Shown here: positions 35,005-46,073 of the stretch, one piece after another | Layout: each line of letters starts with the position of its first letter | How positions within the stretch are numbered: position 1 is the first letter of the stretch | NCBI GenBank assembly: GCA_030180135.1 | Contig: CM058233.1 | Location: 63,384,500 to 63,448,499 of the forward strand | DNA length: 64,000 nt | Source: Orychophragmus violaceus | Lineage: Eukaryota > Streptophyta > Magnoliopsida > Brassicales > Brassicaceae | Direction: 5' to 3' | Notes under the pieces: model-generated | What the model was told of the DNA's origin: nothing | Databases searched by the model: none | Seen by the model: only the letters and a program-made list of their open reading frames with translations | Translations under genes and position numbers: made by a program

Positions 35005-35895
35005 CTATAAGGTAGAACTTGAAGTAATAACATGAATACCTGAGGAAGTAGTCTCATACATCAACTTCAACTCCTCATAATCTTCCATGAATTTAATGCA
35101 ATCTCTCTTCCAATGCCCAGCCTCTTTACAGTAGCAGCACTTACCAACGTAAGATGTATCTGACTCGGGCTCAGAAGACACAGGCTTGCCATGATTCAAA
35201 ATCTGGACAACTTTGTCTTCACCCTTGTCAGCACTAGGTTTAGTAAACCTACCCTTCTCCATTATGAGATTATACAGGGTACTCTTCACGTTTGGCTCAA
35301 CTGTCTTGAGCATATCATGCAGTTCAGTCAGCGTCTTCGTTAAGCCTTTCTTGATATAGTTCCTTTTGAACTTATCATAGCTTGACGGCAGTGACTGCAG
35401 AATGATCTCAGTTGCCAATTCTTGGCTAACTGGATAATCCAGTTTCCTCAGGTTATCAATGTAACCCATCATTTTACTGACATGAGGACTCACTGGATGA
35501 TCATTTGGTAGCTTGCAGCTAGTGAGAGACTTAACCAACTGGTATCTCTCCACTCTTACCTGCTCCTGAAATTTCAATTTCAGGCTGCTGATCATCTCTA
35601 TTGGCGACTCCATGTTCTCATATAGCTTAAGCAAATCTGAGTCCATGGTAGCCAATATCAGACCACGCACATCTACCGCATCATTATAATGCTTATTCCA
35701 AGCATCATATACTGCATGAGAGGCATTGGACCCGATCCTCACGGGGAGAGCTCTCTCAAGGACATAGTCCTTTCTCTCCTGCCTGAGGACTAGCCTCAGG
35801 TTCCGCGACCAAGTCAAGAAATTTGATCCGTTCAGTTTGTCCATTTCAAGGACAGACCGGATCGAGAAAGTGTTTTGATTGTTTGTGCTAGTCAT
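35005..35895 (-). CDS. gag: Gag protein of copia E, open 296-aa frame
   Basis: Starts with a typical copia N-terminus (NTFSIRSVLEMDKLNGSNFLTWSRNLRL), split here as residues 8-36, and runs through the UBN2-like capsid domain to a zinc knuckle CCYCKEAGHWKRDC near residue 250. Length, start context and domain order match the gag portions of D (about 1-300) and F. The frame ends at a stop placed where protease would begin, so gag alone is encoded. Gag forms the particle and packages RNA. Gag has stayed open while the adjoining protease, integrase and RT are full of stops and deletions, which suggests selection on gag or recent descent from a gag-only lineage. Chance survival is possible but less likely over about 890 bp. 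Confidence 0.85.
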   Translation of the reverse strand: MTSTNNQNTFSIRSVLEMDKLNGSNFLTWSRNLRLVLRQERKDYVLERALPVRIGSNASHAVYDAWNKHYNDAVDVRGLILATMDSDLLKLYENMESPIEMISSLKLKFQEQVRVERYQLVKSLTSCKLPNDHPVSPHVSKMMGYIDNLRKLDYPVSQELATEIILQSLPSSYDKFKRNYIKKGLTKTLTELHDMLKTVEPNVKSTLYNLIMEKGRFTKPSADKGEDKVVQILNHGKPVSSEPESDTSYVGKCCYCKEAGHWKRDCIKFMEDYEELKLMYETTSSGIHVITSSSTL

Positions 35896-37592
35896 AACTG
35901 AAATTTAGAGATAAATAGAGTTTTAGTTATTTAGTTCATAAAAGAGTAATCTTAACAACTTATAAGAAAACTCGCATTGCATTCAAAATTTCTTTGTTTA
36001 ACCTCATAAGAATGCAATGATTCTGAGACCCATGTTCAACCAAAACCAAAGTGGGCCACTGGCCGTCACCCGGAATTAGCTTTACTTGGTAAGCATGCAC
36101 ACAGCTAGTTATATCTATATAACTCTCGGTTGTGGATTGGGCCCAAGGCCCAATTCACCAGATGTCTCAAGGCCCGGGACTCCCGATGGCCCAGTCAAGG
36201 AAACCAATCTCTTACAGCCAAATAATCACTAAAGTCTGGGACTCCCAATGAAATTAGTGACTATATACTACTTTACTTACGCAAAAACAGACACCTCACA
36301 CTGTAAGCCATATCTGTAATTGAATAAGCGTTAAGTAGCTGACAAGATTGGGCAAGACATCCAAGCTTGATATTGGTTTTGAGGATTTTAGGTTTTTCTT
36401 TCCAAAAATAGAAGATTACTATTTTGGGAAACTTTCCAATTCAGGTAACTTACTAAATATGGAAACTTTCTTAACATGCCAAAATTAGAAACTTCTAATC
36501 AAAGAAACTTTCTAATTTAATGTTTTATTAAAGTTTTCGGTTGGGTCACAAATTATAGGCCCAATTCTTGGCCCAAGACCACAGAATTCCAATTGGCCCA
36601 ATAATTTGACATAACCGAGTCGGTTCATTAATTCTGGTCCAAGACCAAATTAACTACTAAATCCAACTGGTTATTCACTAAACCAGACCAGCTCTAAATT
36701 ATTTGGTCCAACCAAATCAAACTTAGACCAGTCTTCGGTTTAGGTTAAAATTCAATTTTTGAATTTTAAATCCGGTTTAACCAGAAATTAAATAAAACCA
36801 ATTGTATTAAATAATTTCCAGCAAACCGCGATTTGGGTTAACCGCTTGAACCACCAATTAAATTGGATTGGTTCGGTTAAGTCCAAAATTAGGAAGAAAC
36901 ACCTTGTGTTTTAGCCAATTTTGACCTAACTTGCGGTTTTGGCTAAAGCAGACAATGAACCACAATCGGTTTGATCGGTTCATTGTCGCGGGTTTGGGAA
37001 AAACAAACCACAATTATCAAGGTTTTGACCTTATACATAATTCAATAATTCGATTTATGTTAACCAATTCGATAATGCTTCACGACATTCATACAATCGA
37101 CTTTAATTAACAAAATCGATTTGATAATTGCTTCACTAAAAGACAAACCGTATGATAATTAATTCAATTAAACAATCGTGACATTCTTAAAGTCAACAAC
37201 AATCGAATCACTTAACAAACCTTGTTAACAAACGAATTCGATTATCAAAATTCATGCTTCAACAATTCAATAATCATGACAAGCATCACTTAAAGACAGA
37301 ATTATTTTGACTTATTCCAATCGAATGATAATTAAATCAACATCGACTTTTACTTTTCCAAATCTTATGAATTCGATCGTGATTTTATACCAAGTCAACA
37401 TTGATTCATACCAAGCAATTAAACCAAATCAAGAATTTCGTTTCATGCTATTCGATTATCAAACCAAGTAATGATACAAGCGATTTCATATCAGGGTTTT
37501 ACTAGTTCTAATCAAATTTCTTAAGCCAAATTCGATTCTTAACATTAAAACAACCTAAATATGATCCAAACAGCAAAAACCTAACGACCTAG
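35896..37592 (-). other. Leader of copia E
   Basis: 1.7 kb, AT-rich, partly shared with the F leader. No gene seen. Confidence 0.75.
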
Positions 37593-37604
37593 GCTCTGAT
37601 ACCA
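37593..37604 (-). other. Primer-binding site of copia E
   Basis: GCTCTGATACCA next to the 5' LTR at 37606; unmutated. Confidence 0.92.
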
Positions 37605-37605
37605 C

Positions 37606-38249
37606 TGTAGGATTATGTTTGTTCATAGGTTTAATTTTCAGATTACAACCTATCACATAATCAACTAGGATCTAGGTGATTTGCAGTTGAATCATAAACC
37701 AGATCAGAATCATTACCTTGTTATTAGCGCAGCGGATTGGTAATGAAGAGATCAATGAGAGCAGATGAGAACCGGCTCCTCCTCAGGTATCCACCCTCTT
37801 ACAAGCTTCTGGATCAGGCTGCTAGACCAAGCTGGAATCTCAGAGAGAACAGAGAGAGGGACGGCCAGACCTAAAGAAATCGCAGAACTGATCTATTATC
37901 TGCGTCCCCTCTCCTTTATATAGGCCCAAGGATTAACCTAATGGCCTATTGGGCTTTTGGGCCCAAGGCCCAAATCAGACAAAAGACTGTATTTTGTCTG
38001 GCCCAATTCTCTGTACAAATACAGTAAATGCCTTGCATCTTACTGTATTAATTCCTTTTAACTTTCCCGTAAGCTATGGGGTGTGACCCTTAGGGATCAT
38101 ACAATACTGGCAATAAGTCCTAAACTTATAGATCATGAGCGGGCTCTAGCAAGTCATCATGACCACCCAGTATTTATGACTTATGTCTGATCTCGACACT
38201 TATCATACTTTCTAGAGATAGTACAGTAGATTTCAGGATATTCCCAACA
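37606..38249 (-). repeat. 5' LTR of copia E
   Basis: 644 bp. Differs from 23278-23921 at three sites by eye (GATCAT/GTTCAT, CTGAAAT/CTGGAAT, CCATACC/CCAGACC). Confidence 0.94.
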
Positions 38250-38254
38250 ATAAC

Positions 38255-38557
38255 GACACTGTTCAAGTTTATCATGAAGTGTGCGTTGAAACAGGGATGG
38301 AACAAGATGGAATTTGTCCCTCCTGTATAACGGGAGATAAATATCTCAGGGCCTATCGAAGATTGAATACTGAGAGAATGTGTGGCCGCACTCAAACGAA
38401 CTGTAGTTCAGTTGTTTGTAATGTTCAATATTAGATCAGGAGTTCGATAAACGCGATGTTGGCTTAATAAGGATGACACAAATCTTGCCTTATGCCAAAT
38501 CGAGATATAGAGACAAAAGGATTATAGGAATTGATGATTCCAGTACAAGTGGGAGAT
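38255..38557 (+). other. 3' end of copia D internal region with polypurine tract
   Basis: Rejoins 23277 once E is removed. Ends GTACAAGTGGGAGAT directly before the 3' LTR. Confidence 0.85.
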
Positions 38558-39194
38558 TGTTGGGATAGTGTCCTGAAATCACACTTGTACTCACTCCTGT
38601 GATAGTTGTGAGTCGAGATCAGACATTCGTATAATACTGGGCGTTTGCAATGCTTTGCTAGAAGCCTCTTGCAATCTGTAGGTCGTGGACTTACTGCCAG
38701 TATTATATGATCCTATAGGGTCACACACCTAAGCGAACTGGAAGCTACGACATGGGAATGATCATTGTGGCAATGATCATATTATGTGTATTGAAATACA
38801 CATAAGAATCGATATAATGGTGTTGTGTCGATCGACACAGCTTGTGTGTCGGTCGACACAGTTCGGATTTTCCGAACAGACTTTTCGGGTTATGGCTTAA
38901 TTGAGTCTGGCCCGTTAAGCAAGTTTAGGTCGAATAAAATCAGTTTAGTTCGACCTAAACAACAGAGCCGTCCAGTTTTCTTGACAGAAACACGAGACAC
39001 ACCAGAATCTTTCGATCCCCATTGATCCGGCACTAGCATCCCGTTTCCAGCGAGCGTGCGTGTGTATCTGGTAGAGGCAAATCGTTGCGTTGCTCCACTG
39101 ATCTCGTTCACCATCTTCTTCCGCTGCCAAAGGTAAGAACGAGGTTGGTTCTAAATTTCAATATAACAAACCCTAGATCCATCGGGATCCAACA
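38558..39194 (+). repeat. 3' LTR of copia D
   Basis: 637 bp; six substitutions against 16808-17444. Confidence 0.95.
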
Positions 39195-39896
39195 GGATCT
39201 TGGGAAGATCATCTGCCTTTGGCCGAGTCTGCATACAACAACAGTTTCCAAGCAAGTATTGGAATGTCGCCTTATGAGGCGCTATATGGTCGGCCATGCC
39301 GAACACCATTGTGCTGGATTCAAGTAGGAGGGCGAAGTATGTTTGGACCGGATATTGTGGACGAAACTTCAGAGAAAATTAAATTCTTGAAGATCAAAAT
39401 GAAGGAAGCTCAAAACCGACAGAAGAGTTATGCGGATAAGCGGAGAAAGGACTTGACATTCGAAGTGAATGATTGGGTCTAGTTGAAGATGATTACCTAC
39501 AAGGGAAGAGCGTGGACAACAAGGAATGGGAAGTTGGATCCAAGGTACTTGGAACCTTTTAGGATTCTGAAAAGGGTGGGGGAAGTCGCATACAAACTGG
39601 ACTTACCCCCGGAGATGGCCCAATTCCATAACGTATTTCACGTGTCCCAACTTCAGAAGTGTCTTTCAGATCAGGATATGGTCATTCCGGAAGTGCCAAC
39701 CGGATTAAGGGAAAACTTGACCATTGAAGCAATTCCAGTTCGGATCATTGACCGAATGGAAAAGAGTACCAGGAGGAAGACAACTCGAATGGTCAAAATT
39801 CTTTGGGATTGCAATGGAACTAAAGAAACAACTTTGGAAACGGAGAATCAAATGAAAGCTGAATTTCCCGAGTGGTTCAAGAGAATGAATGAATAA
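39195..39896 (+). pseudogene. pol: C-terminal integrase and chromodomain-like end of gypsy A
   Basis: Continues the integrase interrupted at 16802: SWEDHLPLAESAYNNSFQ and SPYEALYGRPCRTPLCW are standard chromovirus integrase motifs. A TAG at 39480-39482 breaks the frame. The part from 39483 holds the GPFRILKRVGEVAYKL-like region and the FHNVFHVSQL motif. About 39720-39885 matches the plant chromodomain pattern (IPVRIIDRMEK, MVKILWDCNGTKETTLETE, EFPEWF). In active chromoviruses this domain directs insertion to marked chromatin. Stop at 39894-39896. Confidence 0.92.
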
Positions 39897-39920
39897 CTTG
39901 ACTTGGATTCGAGGACGAAT

Positions 39921-39941
39921 AAATTTCAAGGGGGTGATACT
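39921..39941 (+). other. Polypurine tract of gypsy A
   Basis: AAATTTCAAGGGGGTGATACT directly before TGTAACATCC of the 3' LTR; primes plus-strand synthesis. Confidence 0.8.
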
Positions 39942-41459
39942 TGTAACATCCCCAATCCTCAATAGGATCGTTGGGATGCACCATGACCGAGCCAGACTGA
40001 AAAATTGCATAAGGACTATATAAGGGGGTGGGTATCCTTGAGTGACCGAGCAGCTTAGAAAATTGACCATGGATGGACCGTGGGCAAGTTATACCCACCC
40101 AAACTCGGATAGACCGAGCATAACAAGGTAGAAAGGATCAAATGAAGGATTAAAATCGGATCAAGGAAGAATTCGGCTGGAAAGGAAATCCGGATGTACA
40201 AGTTCGTGGAAAAATCGAGAGATTGATCCACTCGGTTAAGATCAAGTGCAAGACTTAGCAAAAAAAATAAAATAAAAAGAAGGTGGTATTGCCGAGATAA
40301 TCAGCTGGAATCAGCTGAAACATCGAGCTAACCAGCTGGACCAGCTCGGTAGACTGCCGAGTAGCTCAGCTAAGTGTTGGGAAGTGTGGTCATCTGGAAC
40401 GTCAGTAAAGGAAGCTAGCTGAACTGAGTGTTCGTCAGCTGGAGCGGTTGGGCGGTTACAACCGAATGGACGCGAATGGAAAATCGCAACTGTTCGGCCT
40501 AGAATCCGATTGGCGGAAGGAAAGTCGTTTCTGTTCACGGAAGACTGTCTAAACTTCCTATAAATCCCAAAGGACTGGCCAAATTCGTCTTTCAAGCACA
40601 CAAAGGGAAAATTCCCAGAAAGTTATCAAAACCGAGAATACTGAGAAGGAAAGAACGAGTTTACGGAAATCGTCGAGAGCAGGCTAGTTGGAAGGCAAGC
40701 TTGATCAAGGCATTAGTCGGATCAACGAGGAACGACCCTAAGTTCAGCGCCAAGCAACAGTGAGTGCGATCCGAGACTTTTAATAGGATAGAATCGGGTT
40801 GGATGGGTGATTCCGACTAAACCGACTATACCTAAAGTCCTACTATTCGTTTCTCTGCTTAACCTACATCGAATGGCTAAGTCTAGGATCAAGGCAACGC
40901 AGAAGGGCGAGTGGCTTGGGGAATAAGATGATTCCGCCAACCTTGACCTATCTGAAGACGATTATCTTAATCCGGATTTAGCCAGACGATCCTAAGTGTT
41001 AACCTTATACGTTGTATGATCTGCATATCATTCATTCATTCATATAAGTCAATAGAGTAAGCATTCACTAAGTCGAGTTACTTACGCCTCTTTGGCATTT
41101 CAGGAAAGGATGGTGATCTGGGTAAGGATCGTGCCTAAGTGATGGATTGGCGGCCCAGTGAAGATGGATTGTGTGAAGACCGTGTAGTGTTAGGATCGAT
41201 TTAGACTATGTAAGCCTACTGGCAAACTATTACATGTTGTCGAATCCTAAAGTTAATTAAGTAAAAACCCAGTACTTTTACGTATAACGACTCTAATATT
41301 TCTGCATATTGACTCTAGAATGTTGAATCACAGAATAATCATTGAAAATGACTTAAGAAAACGGATAAGACCCTTAAAATGGACTGAATGGTTCGGTTTC
41401 ACTTAGTGGCTGAACGGGAATAACCTCCTTAGGCTTATTAGCCGAGATGGGGTGTTTCA
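39942..41459 (+). repeat. 3' LTR of gypsy A
   Basis: TGTAACATCCCC ... GGGGTGTTTCA, 1518 bp, followed by TSD GTGTA. It lacks about 118 bp present in the 5' LTR near its start and has about 380 bp (41000-41385) absent from the 5' LTR. Confidence 0.92.
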
Positions 41460-41464
41460 GTGTA

Positions 41465-43121
41465 CCTTAGCCTTTTAGTGAAGCCGGAGTGAAGCCAGTT
41501 ATGTGTCCAACTTCCTTTGTCCTTGTGCTTACTTAATCTGTCTTAACTCATTCGTTCGTCAAACCCTCAGAACATATCCCCCTTGTACTTAGTCATTCAA
41601 CCAACCCTCCCCACATGACTAAGTACAAACGAGATCTTCAAGTTCCTTTGGTTTGACAACCATACTCTTTTCCCATTGCTTTGGTTCCCTTTATCATTCC
41701 TCCCTTTTTTCTGAACCGAGTTCATCTCCTTGAATCGGTCTAAGTCTTTAACCGGCCAAGTAGCACTTGAACCGGTCGGGACCTTTGGACGGTCATGTAC
41801 TGCATTCGTGCACACGTACCGGAGTAACACTCGGTCGTTCGTACCCCGTCTGTGCCAACCTGCGTGACTGTCCGTTACTCTTCAGGACCGTCCCACGGAC
41901 GTCCTGAGAGGACCATACGCGAACCGACACAAGCCCATTTTCACACGTTCGCGGACGACAAACAACGAAATGGCTGCTCGCACCCGTTCATGATCTCGAC
42001 CTTGGCCTATCATGAACTTAAACCGCATTCATGGTCAAGCCACAGCTTGATCCGGTCATGAAACTCCATTAATAATTCCTCTTGTTTTGTGCCAAGACCA
42101 CGAACAGACGCGTCTGTCCCACGAACAGACACGATCGTCCATTGGACGATTACGGCCGTCCGTGAATGGCTACGATCGTCCGCGAACGGGTTTGATCATC
42201 CGTGAATGGTTACGATCATTCCATGGATGGACACGATCGTCTGTAAGCGGTTACAGTCGTACATGAATGGTTACGATCGTCCGCGAACGGGTTCGATCAT
42301 CCGTGAACGGTTACAATCATTCCGCGGATGGATACGATCATCCCGCTGATGGTTACAATCGTTCCGCGGACGGATACGATCATCCCGTGGACGGTTACAA
42401 TCCACCCGCGGATGATTCTGATCGACCCACATACGATTTTCGGTCAATCCGCAGACGATTTCTGGTCGACCCGCGGACGATTCCAGTCGTCCCGCATGTA
42501 CCAAGCCGTTGCTCAGTTTTCCTTCAGCCCCAAACTTTGCTTCATCATTTTATGGGTATTTTTCTCTTGTTTTCCAGCCTTGACTTCCTTAGAAACCGTC
42601 CCAAATCTCTATCTTAAACCGCCGGCCAATACCCTTGACTATTCCGGCCAAAATCTCCATATTTCTCTTCTTTTAATTGGCATTTGCCTTAGGAAAAATC
42701 ATGGGTTCTTCTAGGGGGTCTATTTATATCCTCCCAATTAGGCCATTAACTTCCCAAGCGAATGGACACTTTTGGTTGGACGAAAGGATACCAACAATTG
42801 GTTACCCTTCGGCTCAACCGCCCCTTGGGTCAGCTAGTGTCACTAGCTGACCAGCTGACCTAGTAGGTCATCACTCCATCCAGCTGGGTTGAGGTGATTG
42901 TCAGCTGACCCAGCTAGCCAGCTGAACTGTTCAGCTCATTTAAGCGGAACACTCTTTCCCAGCTCCTTTCCTATTAGCTTAGCTTCCATCTAAATGATCT
43001 TAGCCACTTTTAACCATGGAACATTTCTTCTTAGACTTTCCGACTGATATTACACATTTTTTTGCCATGTCTCATTTCCCCAATCCTCCTAGAGTGGGAT
43101 CCCCGGTTCCGGGATATTACA
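41465..43121 (-). mobile_element. Right (5') LTR of element B, second part
   Basis: Resumes the LTR broken at 11116. From about 41840 it matches the left LTR (6150-7013 and 8175-8370). It ends GGGATATTACA at 43121, the complement of the TGTAATATCCC start. No genes; long ORFs at 42267-42714 arise from the tandem repeat. Confidence 0.75.
42105..42500. repeat. ~20-bp GATCGTCC tandem repeat in B LTR
   Basis: Roughly 18-19 degenerate units of 20-23 bp such as CGGTTACGATCGTCCGCGAA and GGATACGATCATCCCG. The units are CpG-rich and contain the GATCGTCC or GATCATCC core. The sister block at 6440-6575 has about six. Confidence 0.85.
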
Positions 43122-43393
43122 ATACCAGGGAATACCCACTCTGTGATGGTCTCCATGCCAAAGATGTTTGGCAGAACATTAAAGAAGCTCTTTCTCAAAA
43201 TGGATTATCATGGTATTGTCTTAAACATGCCTTATCTTGATAACAAATTATAACTATACAAACTTTTTTTCTTCTAAATGTTTAATTTATTCAAATAAAA
43301 AGACTATTTACAAAGAATGCATCCTATTTTGAATGTACATTTTTTAAGCAAAGTTAATCCCCTATAGAAGAAAACATTTCCCCATTGTTCCAT
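43122..43393. other. Gene-free flank of element B
   Basis: A plus-strand peptide EYPLCDGLHAKDVWQNIKEA (about 43132-43191) looks protein-like but I do not recognise it and it ends quickly. The rest is AT-rich. Confidence 0.35.
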
Positions 43394-43554
43394 CTAGCTT
43401 CTTTGAACCCTGGCCTGGAATCGATGATATTGTATTTCGAACAGTTTTATCAATCTGTGAATGATCACTTCAAGCAGTGTTGGCTTTTCACCATGGTGTC
43501 GAGAGTTCCTTTTTCGCCATAAAGTGTAGACCATAGTCTGCATAAGGTTCTTTA
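43394..43554 (-). pseudogene. C-terminus of zf-RVT/LINE-type pseudogene
   Basis: The minus-strand frame reads MVYTLWRKRNSRHHGEKPT followed by LIKLFEIQYHRFQ, the usual C-terminus of plant non-LTR reverse-transcriptase-like proteins downstream of the zf-RVT domain. It is cut at 43554 by copia H and its upstream part resumes at 49858. Confidence 0.72.
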
Positions 43555-44357
43555 TGTTGGAAAAATACGAACATGACAACAGAGCAGGTGAATATAGTTT
43601 CCTGCACTTGTGTGAGTCTGTGAGAAAAATATGTACGATGGCGGAAACAAGCTAAAAAACGCAATGAAACGAGACCGGTAATTTTTACGTGGAAAACCTC
43701 CTCGATGTGAGAAGAAAAAACCATGAGACCATAGTCCATTCAAAATCCACTATATCAAATAGATTTAGTTACAACCTCGTCCTCTTTGTTCCACAAAACA
43801 ACTCAAGAGACTAAGGCTCAACAAGAGCAATCTCCAACACAAAAAATCAATAATAGAGCTATACAAAAGCTCAAAAATATGCAGCCTCAAATTTCGGTTA
43901 CCATTTCCAATCTCCACCATTCAAATCTTATATAAACTAGTCAAGAACACCTCTGAAAATTTCCAGCTCAATCAGAGAAAAAACTCACCGTTGGATTTTC
44001 CAAACACCCAAAATTGGCCTGAGTTCGCTTCAAAACATAACAACTCCACTAAAATTCTGATCTACAACAAACCAACCGTTGAAATGCAAAATTCACCGTC
44101 GCATCTGAATATCACTAAGTCATGAAGCTTCCTTGAAAGTTTCGGCAAGATCATGACACGTTTGAGGGTTCGATCGTCACAAATATTGAATCCGGCGACC
44201 TCTGTTTTTTCTTCTTTTCTTCTCCCTTTCTTGTCTCTTTGTCTTCTTTACTGTTTTTTCTTTTGTGTCGTGTGTGTAATAAAGAAAGTCACCAATCACA
44301 CATATTATACAATATATAAAATATTTATTTATTTTGTTCAATAGGAGGATGCTGAAA
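43555..44357 (-). repeat. 3' LTR of copia H
   Basis: Starts TGTTGGAAAAATACG and aligns with 49045-49852 with many differences, including at the inner end (GGATGCTGAAA versus GGATGCCGACA). Confidence 0.85.
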
Positions 44358-44397
44358 AACTCCCCCTCCGAATATGTGGAGGAAATAGCCATACCGG

Positions 44398-45394
44398 CTA
44401 TCTTTTGGAAACCTTCAAGCTTCCATCCCGCAATGACTTAGTCATCATATCAGATCCATTACCATCCGTATGAACTTTCACAAGTTCCTTCCTTAGAAGC
44501 AACCAAATCATGTATTCAATGATACCTCTTGTTAATGTGTTTCGAACGCGAATAAAATGTGGAATTATTTCCGAGACAAATAGCGCTTTGACTATCACAA
44601 AGAAACTCATACTTCTCCTCCTTGAAAAAGATCTCATTAAGAAATCATTCATCCACAACAACTCCTTACAAGCTTCCATTGCAGCTATAAACTCAGCTTC
44701 AGTGGTAGAAAGTGCAACACACTTTTGCAACCTTGATTGCCATACCACTGCTCCTCATGCATATGTATGCATATGTTACCAAGTAATCTGAAATAGACTT
44801 ACTGGAATCCACATCCCTAGACATACCATCATCAGTATAACCGAAAATAATGGCTTATCACCTCCAAAGGTAAGCTTCAAGCTAGAAGTCCCTCGAAGAT
44901 ATCTCAAAATCCACTTCACAACATTTCAATGTTCTCTTCTTGGTTTTAAAGAAAATGACTAATTATTCCAACTGCATGAGTTTTATCTGGTCTTGTACAA
45001 ACCATAGCATACATCAAGCTACCAACTGCAGAAGCATATTGAACCCTTGCCATTTCGTCTTTCTCTGCATTTGTACTCGGACTTTGTTGACCGGTTAATC
45101 TAAAGTGTGTGGCAAGAGGAGTACTTACAAATTTAGACTTGTCCATGTGAAACATTGAAGTACCTTCTCAATATACTTCTCTTGAGATAAGTGAATCAGC
45201 TTTTCACCTCTATCTTGAACAATTCTTATACCATGAATCTGCTTCATTAGACCCAAATATTTCATTGCAAAGGACTTGCTAAGCTGCTTCTTCAACTCTT
45301 GAATTCTGCTCGAGTTCCTGCTCACAATCAACATGTCGTCAATATACAACAACAAGAAGATAAAATCATCATCACCAAACACATGAACAAACAC
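44398..45394 (-). pseudogene. RT C-terminus and RNase H of copia H
   Basis: 45125-45394 has the catalytic LLLYIDDMLIV box and AMKYLGLMKQIHGI. 44946-45155 has VQYASAVGSLMYAMVCTRPD. 44398-44748 carries the RNase H part VALSTTEAEFIAAMEACKEL and DMMTKSL near the end. Frames change between these pieces, so the protein is not made intact. Confidence 0.85.
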
Positions 45395-45420
45395 AAAATG
45401 ATCTGAAGTAGCCTCCTTAT

Positions 45421-46068
45421 TGTTGGGAATGTCCTGAAATCTACCGTACTATCTCTAGAAAGTATGATAAGTGTCGAGATCAGACATAAGTCATAAATAC
45501 TGGGTGATCATGATGACTTGCTAGAGCCCGCTCATGATCTATAAGTTTAGGACTTATTACCAGTATTGTATGATCCCAAAGGGTCACACACCATAGCTAA
45601 CGGGAAAGTTAAAAAGGAATTAATACAGTAAGATGCAAGGCATTTACTGTATTTGTACAGAGAATTGGGCCAGACAAAAGACAGTCTTTTGTCTGATTTG
45701 GGCCTTGGGCCCAAAAGGCCTAATGAGCCATTAGTTTAATTACTTGGGCCCATATAAAGGAAGGAGGAGGCGCAGGAAGCCCTAATGCTTCATGCTCTGC
45801 GATTTTCACAGCAAGCCGTCCTCTCTCTCTCTGTTGATTCCAGCTTGGTCTAGCAGCCTGATCCAGTAGCTTGTAAGCGTGTGGATACCTAGGAGGAGCC
45901 GGTAATCATCTGCTCTAAGTGATCTCGATATTACCAATCAATCCGCTGCACTCTAAAAGGTAATGATCCTGATATGTTTATGATTCAACTGCAAATCACC
46001 TAGATCCTAGTTGATTATGTGCTAGGTTGTAATCTGATAATTACACCAAGAACACACATAATCCTTCA
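45421..46068 (+). mobile_element. Solo LTR of the copia E family
   Basis: 648 bp, TGTTGGGAATGTCCTG ... CATAATCCTTCA, matching the complement of the E LTRs nearly end to end. Perfect 5-bp TSD CTTAT at 45416-45420 and 46069-46073. It interrupts the RT of copia H. No internal sequence, hence a solo LTR. Confidence 0.93.
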
Positions 46069-46073
46069 CTTAT

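Larger units (their letters stand above)
23278..38249 (-). mobile_element. Ty1/copia element E, gag-only, interrupted by copia F
   Basis: Minus-strand element with 644-bp LTRs at 23278-23921 (3') and 37606-38249 (5') that differ at three positions by eye. TSD ATAAC at 23273-23277 and 38250-38254. Primer site 37593-37604, polypurine tract from 23922. Gag is intact (35005-35895). Protease, integrase, RT and RNase H are only remnants, with a large deletion in RT. F sits in the integrase remnant. Without F it is about 7.2 kb. Near-identical LTRs beside dead pol imply recent mobilisation by enzymes supplied from elsewhere. Confidence 0.92.
16808..39194 (+). mobile_element. Ty1/copia element D, interrupted by copia E
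   Basis: Plus-strand LTR retrotransposon with 637-bp LTRs (16808-17444, 38558-39194) that differ at six positions by eye. Primer-binding site 17446-17457, leader with palindromic repeats, an intact 1321-aa polyprotein (18794-22759), and polypurine tract GTACAAGTGGGAGAT before 38558. TSD GGATC at 16803-16807 and 39195-39199, inside gypsy A's integrase. Without E it is about 7.4 kb. The coding frame is open, so it may have been autonomous before E landed in its 3' region. Confidence 0.94.
11117..41459 (+). mobile_element. Ty3/gypsy chromovirus A, interrupted by copia nest
   Basis: LTR retrotransposon with 5' LTR 11117-12402, primer-binding site 12406-12417, gag and pol 12549-16799 resuming at 39200-39896, polypurine tract about 39921-39940 and 3' LTR 39942-41459. 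It is flanked by a perfect 5-bp TSD, GTGTA, at 11112-11116 and 41460-41464. Copia D sits in its integrase gene with its own TSD. Without nested insertions it is about 7.95 kb. The C-terminal chromodomain-like segment places it with plant chromoviruses (Tekay/Del-like). Multiple stops make it inactive. Confidence 0.93.

Noticed and set aside
42267..42714. Plus-strand ORFs of 116 and 128 aa
   Set aside because: Translations of the ~20-bp tandem repeat in two frames; no protein family.
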